Shown: positions 46,210 to 56,796 of the stretch, in pieces | Numbering within the stretch: the first letter of the stretch is position 1 | Layout: the number at the start of each line of letters is the position of its first letter | Assembly: GCA_029891385.1 (NCBI GenBank) | Contig: CM057233.1 | Coordinates: forward strand, 47,074,063 to 47,138,062 | DNA length: 64,000 bases | Source: Erythroxylum novogranatense | Taxonomy: Eukaryota > Streptophyta > Magnoliopsida > Malpighiales > Erythroxylaceae | Reading direction: 5' to 3' | Notes under the pieces: model-generated | The model's database searches: none | Seen by the model: the letters and a program-made list of their open reading frames with translations, nothing else | What the model was told of the DNA's origin: nothing | Made by a program: the position numbers and the translations under genes

Positions 46210-46557
46210 CTGCCAGAAAATTGATGCTCATGAACTACAATAGACTTCACTTTCACCCCTCTCAGGTGCTTTTTATTCTTACTTTATCTTGATTTTATAT
46301 ATAACATCATCTTTAATTATTTCTGTATGTGCCATTTAGTTTGAATTCATCTCCCCTTATATCGCTTGCTTAATATATATTGATTTCTGATATTTTCAGA
46401 AAAAAAATCCTTAATCTTCTTCATCAGCTAAACAATGTCTCAAAAAAAGATTTTCCGATGCTGAATACCACTTGTCGTCACAAATGGATAAGTCGATCAA
46501 GACAATGAATGTCGACACAATCAGACGCCCAATCTACTACAGATACTCGTCGTAATA
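46210..46557 (+). pseudogene. RPA1-like gene, 3' exons
   Basis: Continues from 38538 across TSD gttta (FAVVY joined to QKIDAHEL). A stop follows soon. The exon ends at CTCAG|GTGC (46265); after a GT-AG intron (TATTTTCAG at 46399) a last exon reads IKTMNVDTIRRPIYYRY-like text and ends before 46560. Low conservation at the C-terminus limits certainty. Confidence 0.5.
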
Positions 46558-46582
46558 GGAAAAAACCCAGATTCTCATAACT

Positions 46583-46737
46583 TTTGACTTGTATTTATAA
46601 CTTTCGTCTCTAACTGCTTCTTGATTCTTTCTTCTTGAATCTTGAAAGAAACGGTTATTCAGTACTATTTTTCTGACTTCGTCTATTTTTTCAACTTCGT
46701 CTATTTTTCAACTCCGTCTGTTTTTCTCTTGCATGGA
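46583..46737 (-). repeat. Sirevirus-like LTR fragment
   Basis: Minus-strand TATAAATACAAGTC and TTCAAGATTCAAGAAG blocks, then ACGAAGTTGAAAAA minisatellite, as in the LTR at 48121-49333. It cuts off the 3' side of the Helitron and runs straight into pol at 46738. Confidence 0.65.
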
Positions 46738-47152
46738 TAAAATCCAAGCTTCGTCCTCCTTCAGAGGTCTCTCCAATAATTAGCTCTTCTCGATTAGAAC
46801 TCCAATACTTCCAATCTTTTTTCAATCCACTGGTTTGTGGAATATCCTCAACCTTATCTATCTCAGTTCCTGATGATGGAGTTTCTATTATATCATCTAA
46901 TTTCTTTGAAGCGCTTCCACTCCCCATGTCATGTTCCTTATGGGGTTGGGAACTATCATCAAACTTGACATGGATGGTTTTCTCAACTGTCTTCGAAATA
47001 AGATTGTAAACTCGAAAAGCCTTAGATGAAGATGAGTACCCTACAAACATTCCTGACAGATAATCTAGTGGAAAGTCTTCAACACCTTGGCGAAAAAATG
47101 ACAAACAACCAAGGTGTTGAAGACTTTCCACTAAATTATCTGTCGATAACAA
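46738..47152 (-). pseudogene. Sirevirus-like pol fragment (integrase C-terminus)
   Basis: Reads LSGMFVGYSSSSKAFRVYNL and KTVEKTIHVKFDDSSQP, the conserved region between the integrase core and RT of plant copia pol; the plus-strand copy is at 62450-62580. After HAREKQTE the frame enters the CAGACGGAGTTG minisatellite of an LTR, so the RT that should follow is missing. The upstream integrase core is also absent. An imperfect inverted repeat of AAGTCTTCAACACCTTGG flanks 47075-47130. Confidence 0.75.
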
Positions 47153-47187
47153 AGATTGTTCATCGTAATATGGACTAACGATTCAGC

Positions 47188-47300
47188 TACCGTCTGCTTT
47201 TGCTTTCGTCTGCTTTTCAACCTTTCGTCTGTTTTTCTTCTTTTGTCTACTTTTCAACGTCTGACTTTCACTTCGTCTTACTCTTGTCATCATTTAACAA
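47188..47300 (-). repeat. CGTCTGCTTTT-type minisatellite fragment
   Basis: Short array of CGTCTGCTTTT/CGTCTGTTTTT units, the reverse complement of the CAGACG core of Sirevirus-like LTRs. Followed to 47400 by unassigned AT-rich DNA. Confidence 0.65.
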
Positions 47301-47399
47301 AAACCTGTTTTGACATAAACTAACTTTGAATACAAAAATATGCAAAATCGAAATGATGCGTTGATCGTCTGCTTTTCAACTTCTTACTTTGGTCGTCCT

Positions 47400-47580
47400 T
47401 CATGTTACTAGCGCTTCCTCTTACTTTTGTCTCCGCGCTTCCTCTTATTTTTCTCTCAACACTTCCTCTTATCTTTGCTTCTCTGTTTCTTCTCACTTTT
47501 CTCTTCACGCTTCCTCTTACTTATATTTTTCCACTTCAACTTATTTTTGCTTCTTTGAACTTCCTTTTGTTCTTCTTTAT
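47400..47580. repeat. Tandem array of CTTCCTCTTACTTTT units
   Basis: Six or seven imperfect units of about 24-27 bp, (G/A)CGCTTCCTCTTA(C/T)TTTTG. It gives long shadow frames on both strands that are not genes. A variant of the LTR minisatellite in which the AGACG core has been lost. Confidence 0.7.
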
Positions 47581-48120
47581 TTAAAGCAGTTCACTTGATG
47601 TCATTTCCAACTCGCATTAAATTTCAGTTACCAATTCCATAATCCTTCTTGGAGTATACGAATTGACTAATCCTTCTTGGGAAACATGCGATTTCTAATC
47701 GCTCTTAGTTCGACTCTTGCTCCCTCTTTTTCTCTACACATGTATACTATTTTTAACGTATCTCAAGGCAAATCGTTTCTGTTTCACTTTATCATCTTGT
47801 AGTACTGCCCCTCATTTAATACAGTGGAACTCTTCAACTTTAATTTTTTATTACGCGACTATATATCTTCCCTGCCAGACGCCCTGCTGATACCTCTATA
47901 TCTAAACTTTGAAACCTTTCTCCTCTTAACTTCGATCAAACAATTCTTACCCTCTTCTTTTGTCTTCTTCTTTTTTAACCTAAATACATCACATCCTTCA
48001 TTGCAAGAAGATAACAACAATCAAACTTACGTCTTCTATTTCAATCGAAAGAACTACCTTTCGGTTCGATGGCTATGAAGTGAATCTGCGTTAATACAAT
48101 ACTTAAAAACGATATTAGAA
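47581..48120. other. Unassigned stretch
   Basis: No sustained conserved frame. Weak likeness (GCTGATACCTCTATATCTAA and the following C/T-rich part) to the Helitron 5' region near 26560-26690. On the minus strand the part next to the LTR (48060-48120) resembles the leader following the plus LTR near 59590-59640, with a degenerate primer site (ATCGAACC). Confidence 0.35.
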
Positions 48121-49333
48121 TGCAAGAGAAGGGGGTTGAATTGTGTATTCCCTTTTATGATTCTTTTGAAGCTGTGTGTTAGAAGTTAAATTCTTTCTGA
48201 ATTTTTGTTAGATTCGATTGATCAAAACTTTTGAATACTTTGTTTACTGAACTAGGTAGTAATAAAATTTGAATTTAAAAGCAGAGATAGAGAGTGAGAG
48301 TGGTTGACACTTCATAAATTTGATGAATTTTATTGAATAATAGAAAATTAAATATGTAAGGCAAATTTTATAAAGAAGAATTAAATATATTATATTGAAA
48401 ATATTAAAGGTATAATATGAAGATCGTAAAATGTTTTGTTATTGATTAAGTTTGTTATTAATTAAGGGTTAAAAGAATATAAGGTAATAATAATTAATAT
48501 GAAGGGTGAAAAAATTTTATTGATTATATAGTTAAGGAGATTAACTCGTATAATGAGTCAAAAAATATTAATTAATTGTTATTTAAGCATAACTAAAAAA
48601 GGATTAATTGTTTAATTTAATTGCTTATATTATTATATAATTTTAATGTATAAATCAATATGAAAAATTAAAAAATGTGTAATTAAATTATTAAAAAAAT
48701 TTACTAATTTGCGAGCCTCTTCAGGTCTCTACAACCAGTATTCTTTCACACTTAGCCTCTACAGGCTATCTGTACTACTTTCTTTCAGAAAAGTATTTAA
48801 ACGCTTGTTACAATAAAATAGCTCTCGGCTAAATTTGCACTTAATGCTTTTACGATCACTTTTTCTCACATTGTCCAACTTTGCAATCTTCGACTTCGAC
48901 TTGTATTTATAGCCTTCGTCTCCAACTGCTTCTTGATTCTTGTTTCTTCAATCTTTAAAGAAACGGTTAATCAGTTGAGTTCTGTAACTAACTCGAACTG
49001 ACTCTTGCATCTGCTTCTTGATTCTTCTTCTGCGTTTGTTATACGCGTCTTCGTCTGTTTTACTATTTGCATCTGCGCCTGCTTTACTATTCGCGTCTGC
49101 GTCTGCTTTGCTTAGCGTCTGTTTTGTGTCTGCGTCTGCTTTGCTCAGCGTTTGCGTCTGCTTTGTGTCTACGTCTGCTTTACTTAGCGTCTGCTTTGTG
49201 TCTGCGTCTGCTTTGCTTAGCGTCTGCGTCTGCTTTGTGTCTGTGCCTACTTGACTTCGTCTGTGTTCTTTTTTGTTTGTTCTTTTTGTTATTCATCAAA
49301 ATCATATCTAAGTAAAGTCATTTGTACTTAACA
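48121..49333 (-). repeat. Sirevirus-like LTR (about 1.2 kb)
   Basis: Starts TGTTAAGTACAAATGACT at 49333 (minus), next to a polypurine tract. It then has a CAGACGC-type minisatellite (49030-49262), TATAAATACAAGTCGAAG (TATA near 48911-48918), AAGAGGCT repeats and TTCAACCCCCTTCTCTTGCA at the end. TTCAACCCCCTTCT near the LTR 3' end is usual for Sireviruses. The exact 3' border (48121) is inferred from TG/CA only. Confidence 0.75.
49030..49262 (-). repeat. LTR minisatellite, GCGTCTGCTTTG form
   Basis: Irregular units of GCGTCTGCTTTG(T/C)TTAGC and TGTGTCT. Different consensus from the arrays at 3360, 58720 and 63660, but built on the same AGACG/CGTCT core. Confidence 0.8.
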
Positions 49334-49350
49334 ATCTCCCCCTTTTTTAT
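49334..49350 (-). other. Polypurine tract of the minus-strand Sirevirus-like element
   Basis: ATAAAAAAGGGGGAGAT on the minus strand directly abuts the LTR start TGTTAAGT, so 48121-49333 acts as the 3' LTR of the sequence to its right. Confidence 0.85.
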
Positions 49351-49835
49351 GATAACAAATTATATACAAAAGAAAACAAAATTACAAAGTTTTGAAAAAA
49401 ACAAAAACTTATCTTCAGAACTTCTTCTTTGAGTTCTTCCTTTCTTCGTCTGCTTCAGTCACACATTCTTTTCTGAACACCCTCTTCTTTTCTGCTCATT
49501 CTCTTCTCCCCTTGTTCATTCTCTTCTTTTCTGCTCTTATTCTCCCCCTATTTGTTATAATAAAAAATGATTAACGATGGTGGCTCTTTAGCAGTTCTAT
49601 CATCTTCTCCAGATCATTCATCGTCTCCTTGATCTTATTGACTTCACCACGTGTCTCTTTGAGTTCATCTGGTGGGTCAATCGGCGAGGAGGCTTGATCA
49701 ACATCTGCCGAGGGAGGAGTGAATGGGATTGAAGTAGTATAAGCATCGAGGTCGGAATGTATTCTTCACTTATCTCAATCATTGGTGGGCGAATAAGCGT
49801 TTGACTTCGGAAGATCTAAGTCAAATGGGCGGCGA
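49351..49835 (-). other. 3' non-coding tail of the minus-strand Sirevirus-like element
   Basis: Lies between the extra ORF and the polypurine tract. Contains AGAAGAGAATGAGC-type repeats (49440-49560) and a frame remnant with stops. A related piece is at 57750-57920. Confidence 0.5.
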
Positions 49836-51298
49836 TCAAGAATCGTCTTCCTTGCGGGGTAATGCATCTACTTGAATAGGCAGTGTATTAGGCAGAGGTC
49901 TATCTGCAGCTCGCTCAATAAGGAACTCAATAAATGTCCCTGTTATTACTCTTCCCCCCACTGGACAGTCTTCCTTCTTGTCATTATAGCTGCAGCTCGC
50001 TTCATCTTTATTCTGTGTAGAAGCGCATGCCTCATCAATTTTTCGCACTTCTTCTGCTATTTGATTTGCAGACAGATCATCACTAGCTTCTTCCTCAGGA
50101 AATAATTTTGACTTCCCCTTAGTCAAATCCAGAGGATATCTTGGTTGGATATCTGGTGCAACCTTTATTTTCGTGTTTTCAGTGATCGGAAAAATAGTAC
50201 ACGGTTTGCAGGGACGTTTTGAAGGGTATGGCTTAGTAGCACCATCCCTCAAAGCATCGTAGAAGATCTTTTCATCTTCTTTTAGTAATTCTCATGTGTT
50301 ACTATTAATCAACATAGGTCGTACCACAGCCACTATCTTCTTTACTGGTTGACTACAGATTGCAATAGCAGTTCTCCTTCTGGTAACAACTTCCACCATT
50401 CTGATCTTCAGCCTCTTTTTTCTCAAAAACTTATCATAGTTGTATACCATCAGACAAGATTCATCACTATCCGAGTCTGATTCTGTCGTTGCCTCTGGTT
50501 GTGCTTCACTAGGATTCTCCTGAACCAGGCTTTGCTCCATTAGTTCCCCTTGTTGAGCAATGGGGATTTCTGACGTGTTCTCGCTTTCGGTTTCTTTTCT
50601 ATTTGAGCATCAACGTTTTCTTTCTCTCGACTAACTTCCCGGCGCTTGACACGGTCTTCTTCCGACTAATCTTCTTAGTCTTTTTTCTACTTGATCGGTC
50701 TTGAAGATTTACACTTTCGAGATTTTCCTCTCTCAGATTCTGATTTTCTTTTCTTCTCAGTCTCTTTGGCTTTTCTGGCTGTATCCTCTTCCAGAATAGA
50801 GACTAAAGATCTTATTGCTCTGGGTTCACGAGATTGAAAGGATTGTTCCTGACTCTGGTCTCTGGCATTCTTTTCTTCTTGTTGCCTTAGAGTCCGAATC
50901 CTCGGTGATCTCTTTGCCTTCTTTCTAATTTCACTTAAAAGACTTTCTCCTTGTCTTTTTGGCACACCTTCTTCTGTCCTTCGGGATTGACTTTCTTCGA
51001 TTACAGGACTCACCTGTTTTATTAGCGGTCTTCCAATCATTCTTCTTAATTCATCCGCAGGCGATCTTGTACTCACTTGAGGTCGAGAACTTGAAGCGCG
51101 ATTCATCTTCAAAATACGCTCCCCCTCAGTCCTAGTTCTCCTTGAAGAGTCGGCATCTTCTTTGATTACAGTCCTTAGACCCATTCTCCGTATTGTGATC
51201 GAATCAATCTTACTCTTCACAGGTACAATCCTTCTATGTCCTTGATGTAGGAGCACTCCGGATTCCTTAAAAATCCTTGTAAGCAACATACCGTAAGG
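49836..51298 (-). pseudogene. Sirevirus-type extra ORF, downstream part
   Basis: Continuation of the ORF at 55964-56519, split by a gypsy solo LTR; across the TSD atagc the frame continues (...DTNS then YPYGMLLTRIF). Three frames remain: 51298-50687 starts with PYGMLLTRIFKESGVLLHQGH and becomes strongly basic and Arg/Ser/Glu-rich; 50540-50292 and 50252-49836 are acidic and end before the polypurine tract. At least two frame breaks (near 50687 and 50290). Position after pol and before the 3' LTR matches the extra, sometimes called env-like, ORF of Sireviruses. No transmembrane segment is obvious. Function unknown; it may equally be a plant transposon-protein domain fused to a low-complexity tail. 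Confidence 0.5.
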
Positions 51299-51303
51299 AT
51301 AGC

Positions 51304-54300
51304 TGTTGGACCCCGAATTTCTGGTGAAAATTAGAATATTAAAATGATTTTAAATGAGAAAGAAATTGGTAAGATAATTTATGAATTTAAGGAAATTTGA
51401 GGAAATTAAGAAAAATTTATGAGAAAAGAATTGTTTAATTTTGAGGACTTTGATATTTGAGTGAACTTGTATAGATTATGAGAAGAAAGTGGATGAGTTG
51501 ATTGAAATGAAGTTAAATAGCAAGAATTGAAAAGAAAAAAAAGTGTAAAAATTTGAAGAATTTAGAAAGTTTGACTTTGGGGATAAATAGTGATTAAATG
51601 GTTGACTTGAGAGTTGACTTTTTGTTTGAGTCAAAATTTGAGAAAACGATCTTCTGAAAACTTGTAATTTATGTTAAGAGCTTTTCGTAGACATAAAGTT
51701 TGATATTTTTCGATATCGGGAGTGGAAGTTATGATCAGTCAAAGTTAAGTATGAAATTTGTTTGAAGTTCGACTTTTGGGGTTGACAGTTGACTTTTGAT
51801 CTAGGCAAAATTTGAGAAAATGATCTATATGAAATTTGTAGTGTTTCTTGAGAGTTTTCTGTGGCCATAAAGTTTGCTATTTTTCGATGTCGGGATTGAG
51901 AGTTATGATTTTCCAAAGTTAAGTGATCTAGCTTTGTTTTGTATAAATGACCTAAGTGTATATTTGCATGTGCTATACTTCGAGGCCACTCGTCATATGG
52001 ATTTAATCTGAATTGGAAGAAGTGGTCTTAATAAAAGTTGGAGCTTGTATTTCGATCTTTCCGACGCCATAAAGTATGTAAGTTTTTGATATCGGGGCTA
52101 GGAGTTATGAGTGATTAAAAATGGGAAGTCGTTTAGGAAAAACTGTTTTGGACAGAATCGTTGATTGAATTTCCAACCTCTTTCGAGACCTAATTTGATT
52201 TTGAGTTCTTCAAGGAAGTTGTAGAGCTTCCTCTGATCTCTTTATTGACACCAAATTCGTCAAATTCCGAGTTCAGAATTAAGAGATGTGATTTTTGAAA
52301 AATTTAGTTATAAGTGGGTATTTAAGGTTTTGTAAATTTTGCTTGAACTCCGACCCTTTTGCAATCTTTTGTTATAAATCCTTCGTCCGACATCCGATTG
52401 ATTTGATTCTTAAAGCGTTGGATTCCTAAGACAATTACGTTCATTTTTATGAAGAATTATGATTTTTAGGAGATTAAATAGAAAGAGATTGATTGAACCA
52501 AAGTAAGAGATGGGTTATAGGTTATAAGTTGGATAATTTCCTGAACATGGTTCAGTATTTTGCAATTTTCGGGAGCTGTACAACTCCGATTGAGTTGATT
52601 CTTGAGGGAAAATAAATTTAAGACATAGGGCTACAACTCTTATGAAGGGATCGAAATTTAGTTTCATCCCTAAGATTGTTAATTTCTGGAATTAAATTCG
52701 CGTAATGTTTAGTCTCGGATTTTGTGAAGGTCTGATAGTATTTTGGCTATAACTTCTTTCTTTTAGATCCGAATTGAGCGCCGTCAGTGAAATTGGATTC
52801 GTAAGATCGAGAGGAACAATTCTTAAGAAGAAAGTTTGTTCAAATTATTTCGTCTAGATGCTTAAAAACAGGACACAAGTAGTCAGTTTTTCAAAATCCT
52901 GTGCAGGGGCAATGGTGGAATATTGCTCAAATGGAGGGGCAATTGGGTAATTGGCCACTCATTAAATGAAACACAAAGGTGACTGTCGTTTTAAACACAT
53001 TAAAGCCACAAAGATGGGCTGGAGAATCACGATTCTTCTGGAAATAAAAGAAAAGGAGAAGAGAAATAAAAGAAAGAAAAGATAAGAAGAAGAGGAGAAG
53101 AGAAAGAAGGAGCATCGTGATGGGAGAGGAAGAGAGAGCTTAGGGATTTTCATTTTTGGAGACTTCAAGCTTGATTTTCAGTTGATTTCATGGAAAGAGG
53201 ATGAAAGATGATGAAGGTTTCCTTCAAAGTCAAGCAAAATCCGAAAATTGAGAAGAGGAAGGTAAGAGGTGAATTTTTGTCTTTAAGTTTTTAATGAAAT
53301 TTTGGTTTAGATTAATTAGAAATGATGTGGGTTTATGTGCTATGAGATTTATTTTGTGATTTTCAAGTATAATGAGTTAATTTTGGTTATGGAAGATTCT
53401 AGAGAGAGAAAGCCTAGTGAAGAAGATGATGAATAGTAAAATTTAGGGGTTTTTGAAATTGTTGCTTTAGATGGCTTGAATTAGTGATGAATTTGAGATA
53501 TCCTAAGTTAATTTTGATGTTTATGCTTTAGGTGAAGTTTAATTTGAAAAATTGTAAATTGGGGGTTTAGACTTAATTTGGAATTTGGGGATTTTCCCAA
53601 ATTTTGTGAATTAATAGTGTAGAATCATCAATAATAGCATGAATTGATAAAATATGGAATCAATTTTGAAGAAATTATGTTTTATGATATTGAATTTGTG
53701 CAAATTGGTTTAGGCCAATTTTGAAAATTGGGGATTTTCAAAATTGGAAATTGAAATAGCTTGAATATGAGAGGAATTGATATTTCCTAAGTTCAGTTTG
53801 AGAAATTAAGTTAATTATGATATTGAATTTGATTGGATTGATTTAGGTTCAATTTGAAATTTGGGGGTTTTTGGAATTAATGATGTAACTATCTTGGAAT
53901 TAGTAAGAATTGATGATTTATGCATCAAATTGAAGGATTAAGTTATTTATGAGATTAAATTTTGATGAAATTGATTTAGGGAATTTTCAATTGGAAGGAA
54001 GAAAGGAGAAAAGGTCAAATTGAAGCATTGGACAAGATGCTAGCATGGATATGAGGTGGGTAGTATATTTACTTATTGAATTATAAGCTAAATGTGAAAT
54101 TTTGAAAATTAAAGAAAGCAAAATTTGATTTTTGATAAATTATTATTGATAAAAATGTTTGAAAAAGGATGTAAATGTTTGAAATTATGATTTCAAAGGA
54201 GTAAAATGAGTTTTAGAAAATGCAAGACTTATGAATTTCATGGTTTTCAAATTATGTGATTTATGATTTAAATGATTTAAGAAAATTAGTGCATGTTTGG

Positions 54301-55958
54301 TCATGAATGTGATTATTATGTGATTAATTTGGTGATGTGCATTGTATTAGATTGATTATGCGAATTCATGTAAATATATGCTTGTGTCATTTATGACATA
54401 ATTTGATGTTATGAGATGAAAAATGTGAAAAGCAAGATGTTTGAAAAGTGCCTTCGGGCCATCTGAAATTATGTTTTGCTTATGTGTTATATGGGTTTGG
54501 TAAGGTCCTTTGTGAGTCATATTGCTCTACTTGTTATAACCTTCTCCCGATCGCCCGCTAGTGGCATAGGAGTTCGATCTCGATTCCCCTCATTCACTTT
54601 ACCGCATGAATCGCTATGCGAGAATGTGCGATGTCTCTATAGACCGAACCAAACCAATTATGATGTGTTATGTGTTTTAATTTGATTATGATGTGATACA
54701 CTATGATGTGATGCATTCATGTTTAAGGCTGCATGTTTTGAAAAAGGTTTGAGATTTTGAGAAGCGAGAAAGTAAATTTTCAAGCATGAAATTCTGGCTG
54801 GATATAAATGTTTTGAAACAAATGAAAATTTTGAGAAAAATCTTAGAAAGTGTTGATGAAATTGAAAAGTTTGAAAATGAGTTTTGGAGAAATTCTTAAA
54901 TGGGAAATGTTTGAAAAGTTTGAAAATAAAAGATTTTTTCGCTTATTGTTCAGGTTTATAAATGTATTATCCACGAGCTTCAATTCACCCCTTTCATCCC
55001 CATCTCCGTGTTTTCACGCAGGAGATCGGATGGAAGACGAGTATGATGTCAACCCGATAGTTTTGTATGCTTTGTTTTATGTGTAATGTTAGAGTTTAGT
55101 TTTGAAGTTGTGAAAAGGTTTATGGATTATGTATTGCTTTTGTTTATGGCTTGAAAAGTCATTATGTAAATTATGATGTATTTCAGTTATGAGTTATGTA
55201 TGATTGTGGAATAGATTTTGTACGTAAATTTGAATTGAGATGGATATAAATGGCAATTGGAATGTATATGAATGGCTTGTGTTTGAATTGTGGATATTTG
55301 AGTTGAGATGTATTATGGAATGCATTTATGAAGTGTTTAGAACTAAGATTGTGTTGTTTGGATTCCGGGCGGGAGGTCCGAAGATGCCTTGTGTTATTGA
55401 GTTGTGATATTAGAAGTGAGTTTCTTGTGTTTTAAATTTTTGGGCTGTCAAAATACAGCCGTTATGCTGCCGAAATTTCGGTAAAAATTTCAGTACAAAG
55501 GGTTTAAAAAGTGAGTTTGACAATTGATATGGATGTATAAGAAGATGATTAATAAGAATTAAGTAAATTGAGAATTGCATGAGGAATAGTTTCCTAGAAA
55601 GGGAAATCGATATGGTTTTGATTAGTATGAGAATGGTTTTAAGATAAATAAGATGAGAAAAAGAAAAAGAAAAGAAAAAAAAATTCATACCAGATTTTGG
55701 AACGTCTTAGGGTTTCCAACGCGATAAGTTATCTATATTTTGTGTTTCTCCGGGATGTCGGACATTCGTTTTCCGATTCGCTGCGATTTGTGTGAGCACT
55801 TGTCTCCGCTTTGTTATTTGCATTCCGATTCGCGATTTTTCCGCTTTGCGTTTGTTTCGTTCCGCTATGAATTCGACAAGAAATCTGTTGCTTTCGATTC
55901 TATTCATGTCCGTTCTGCTTTTTCGGTTGGGATCCGGTTCCCGGATCGGGTCCTAACA
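51304..55958 (+). mobile_element. Tekay-like gypsy solo LTR (4.7 kb)
   Basis: TSD atagc (51299-51303, 55959-55963). TGTTGGACCCCGAATT...CGGGTCCTAACA, collinear with the copy at 18368-22732, longer by about 290 bp. No GC-rich island. The GCCCGCTAGTGGCA block is at about 54555, and a terminal hairpin at 55926-55957. The central block 54530-54660 differs from 40440-40560 mainly at CAG/CTG/CCG words. No coding region. Confidence 0.9.
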
Positions 55959-55963
55959 ATAGC

Positions 55964-56519
55964 TATTTGTATCCTTCATCCCCTTAATCATGTAGTGAAA
56001 GATTAAGAAGGGTAAGTCGATGGGATTGCGATTTAGCAGGTAAAACAAGCATTGTTCATCCAACGTAGTCACCAAATGCCTTGAACCTGCTCTGGGTAAA
56101 ATTCAATTAAACAAAATTGCATAGAGAATCCTCACCTTCGGAACCAAACTAAAGGTCTTCCTCTCCCATGGATCATTGGCTCCATATAATTGTCTTCTGA
56201 CATCTTCCTCTCTTATACCGACTTGGGACATCCATCCAGCCTTGGTAGAGAGGGTCTCACCAACTGACGGACAATCGATCACCTTCTTTATTAACTCCTT
56301 AGTCACAACAACGGATATACCATCTACTGATGATACTACAATATTGTCTACTAGCTGAGCATTCTTCCAAAAATCGAAAACCTCATTTGTGTATACTGGT
56401 TCTTGTACCTGAAAGAAGTTCCTCCAACCAACTCTTACAATCTCTGGTTCCACATCCAAATCATCATTCCTCAATGACTCAAAATCCACATGTCTTTCGA
56501 ATATCATGGCTGCCTCCAT
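55964..56519 (-). pseudogene. Sirevirus-type extra ORF, N-terminal part
   Basis: MEAAMIFERHVDFESL starts at 56519. The frame reads through VRVGWRNFFQVQEPVYTNEV and KVIDCPSVGETLS, features I associate with the putative plant transposon protein domain found in many plant TE-linked ORFs. A single TGA (56103-56105) interrupts it, but the same frame continues (ILPRAGSRHLVTTLDEQ, FHYMIKGMKD) up to the LTR insertion at 55963. Upstream on the minus strand lie pol fragments, downstream the second half of the ORF. Family call moderate; role unknown. Confidence 0.6.
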
Positions 56520-56796
56520 TGTTTCAGAACGAAAAACTGACTCTGGTAAAATTTTTAGGGTTGGATGTTTGAGAGAATTGGGAAAGCAAAATGAACCGTT
56601 TGGAGATGAGAATAACCGTAATGATTTTGCTTTTAGGCTACTTGTAGAGATAGAGTCCGGTGTGTTCTAGAGTCATTAAAATCCTAAAGATTATCAGACT
56701 TTCCCTCCACAACTTTCTTGTGAGAGAAGTTACCAGTTGTACCTCACTGTTTCTGACGCCGTTAGTTTTGTTGTTACTTTAGCTCAACTGTTCACT
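56520..56796 (-). other. Spacer between pol and extra ORF
   Basis: No frame. Includes TGGTAACTTCTCTCACAAG, a motif partly repeated at 3645-3670, where it probably marks another Sirevirus relic. Confidence 0.5.

Larger units (their letters stand above)
5637..46582 (+). mobile_element. Old autonomous-type Helitron split by nested LTR elements
   Basis: Removing the inserts at 5955-26281, 30109-34511 and 38539-46204 leaves about 8.5 kb that carries, in order, a non-coding 5' region, a RepHel gene with HUH nuclease and PIF1-type helicase domains, and a multi-exon RPA1-like gene. This is the known gene set of plant Helitrons. I could not identify the 5' TC end or a 3' hairpin plus CTRR end. The left limit lies somewhere in 5637-5760, and the right side is cut by a minus-strand Sirevirus LTR near 46583. 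All genes have stops, frameshifts and insertions, so it is inactive. Confidence 0.8.

Noticed and set aside
49018..49315. Leu/Ala/Ser-rich frames that look like secreted or membrane peptides
   Set aside because: They are translations of the GCGTCTGCTTTG minisatellite on the non-element strand, in two frames at once.
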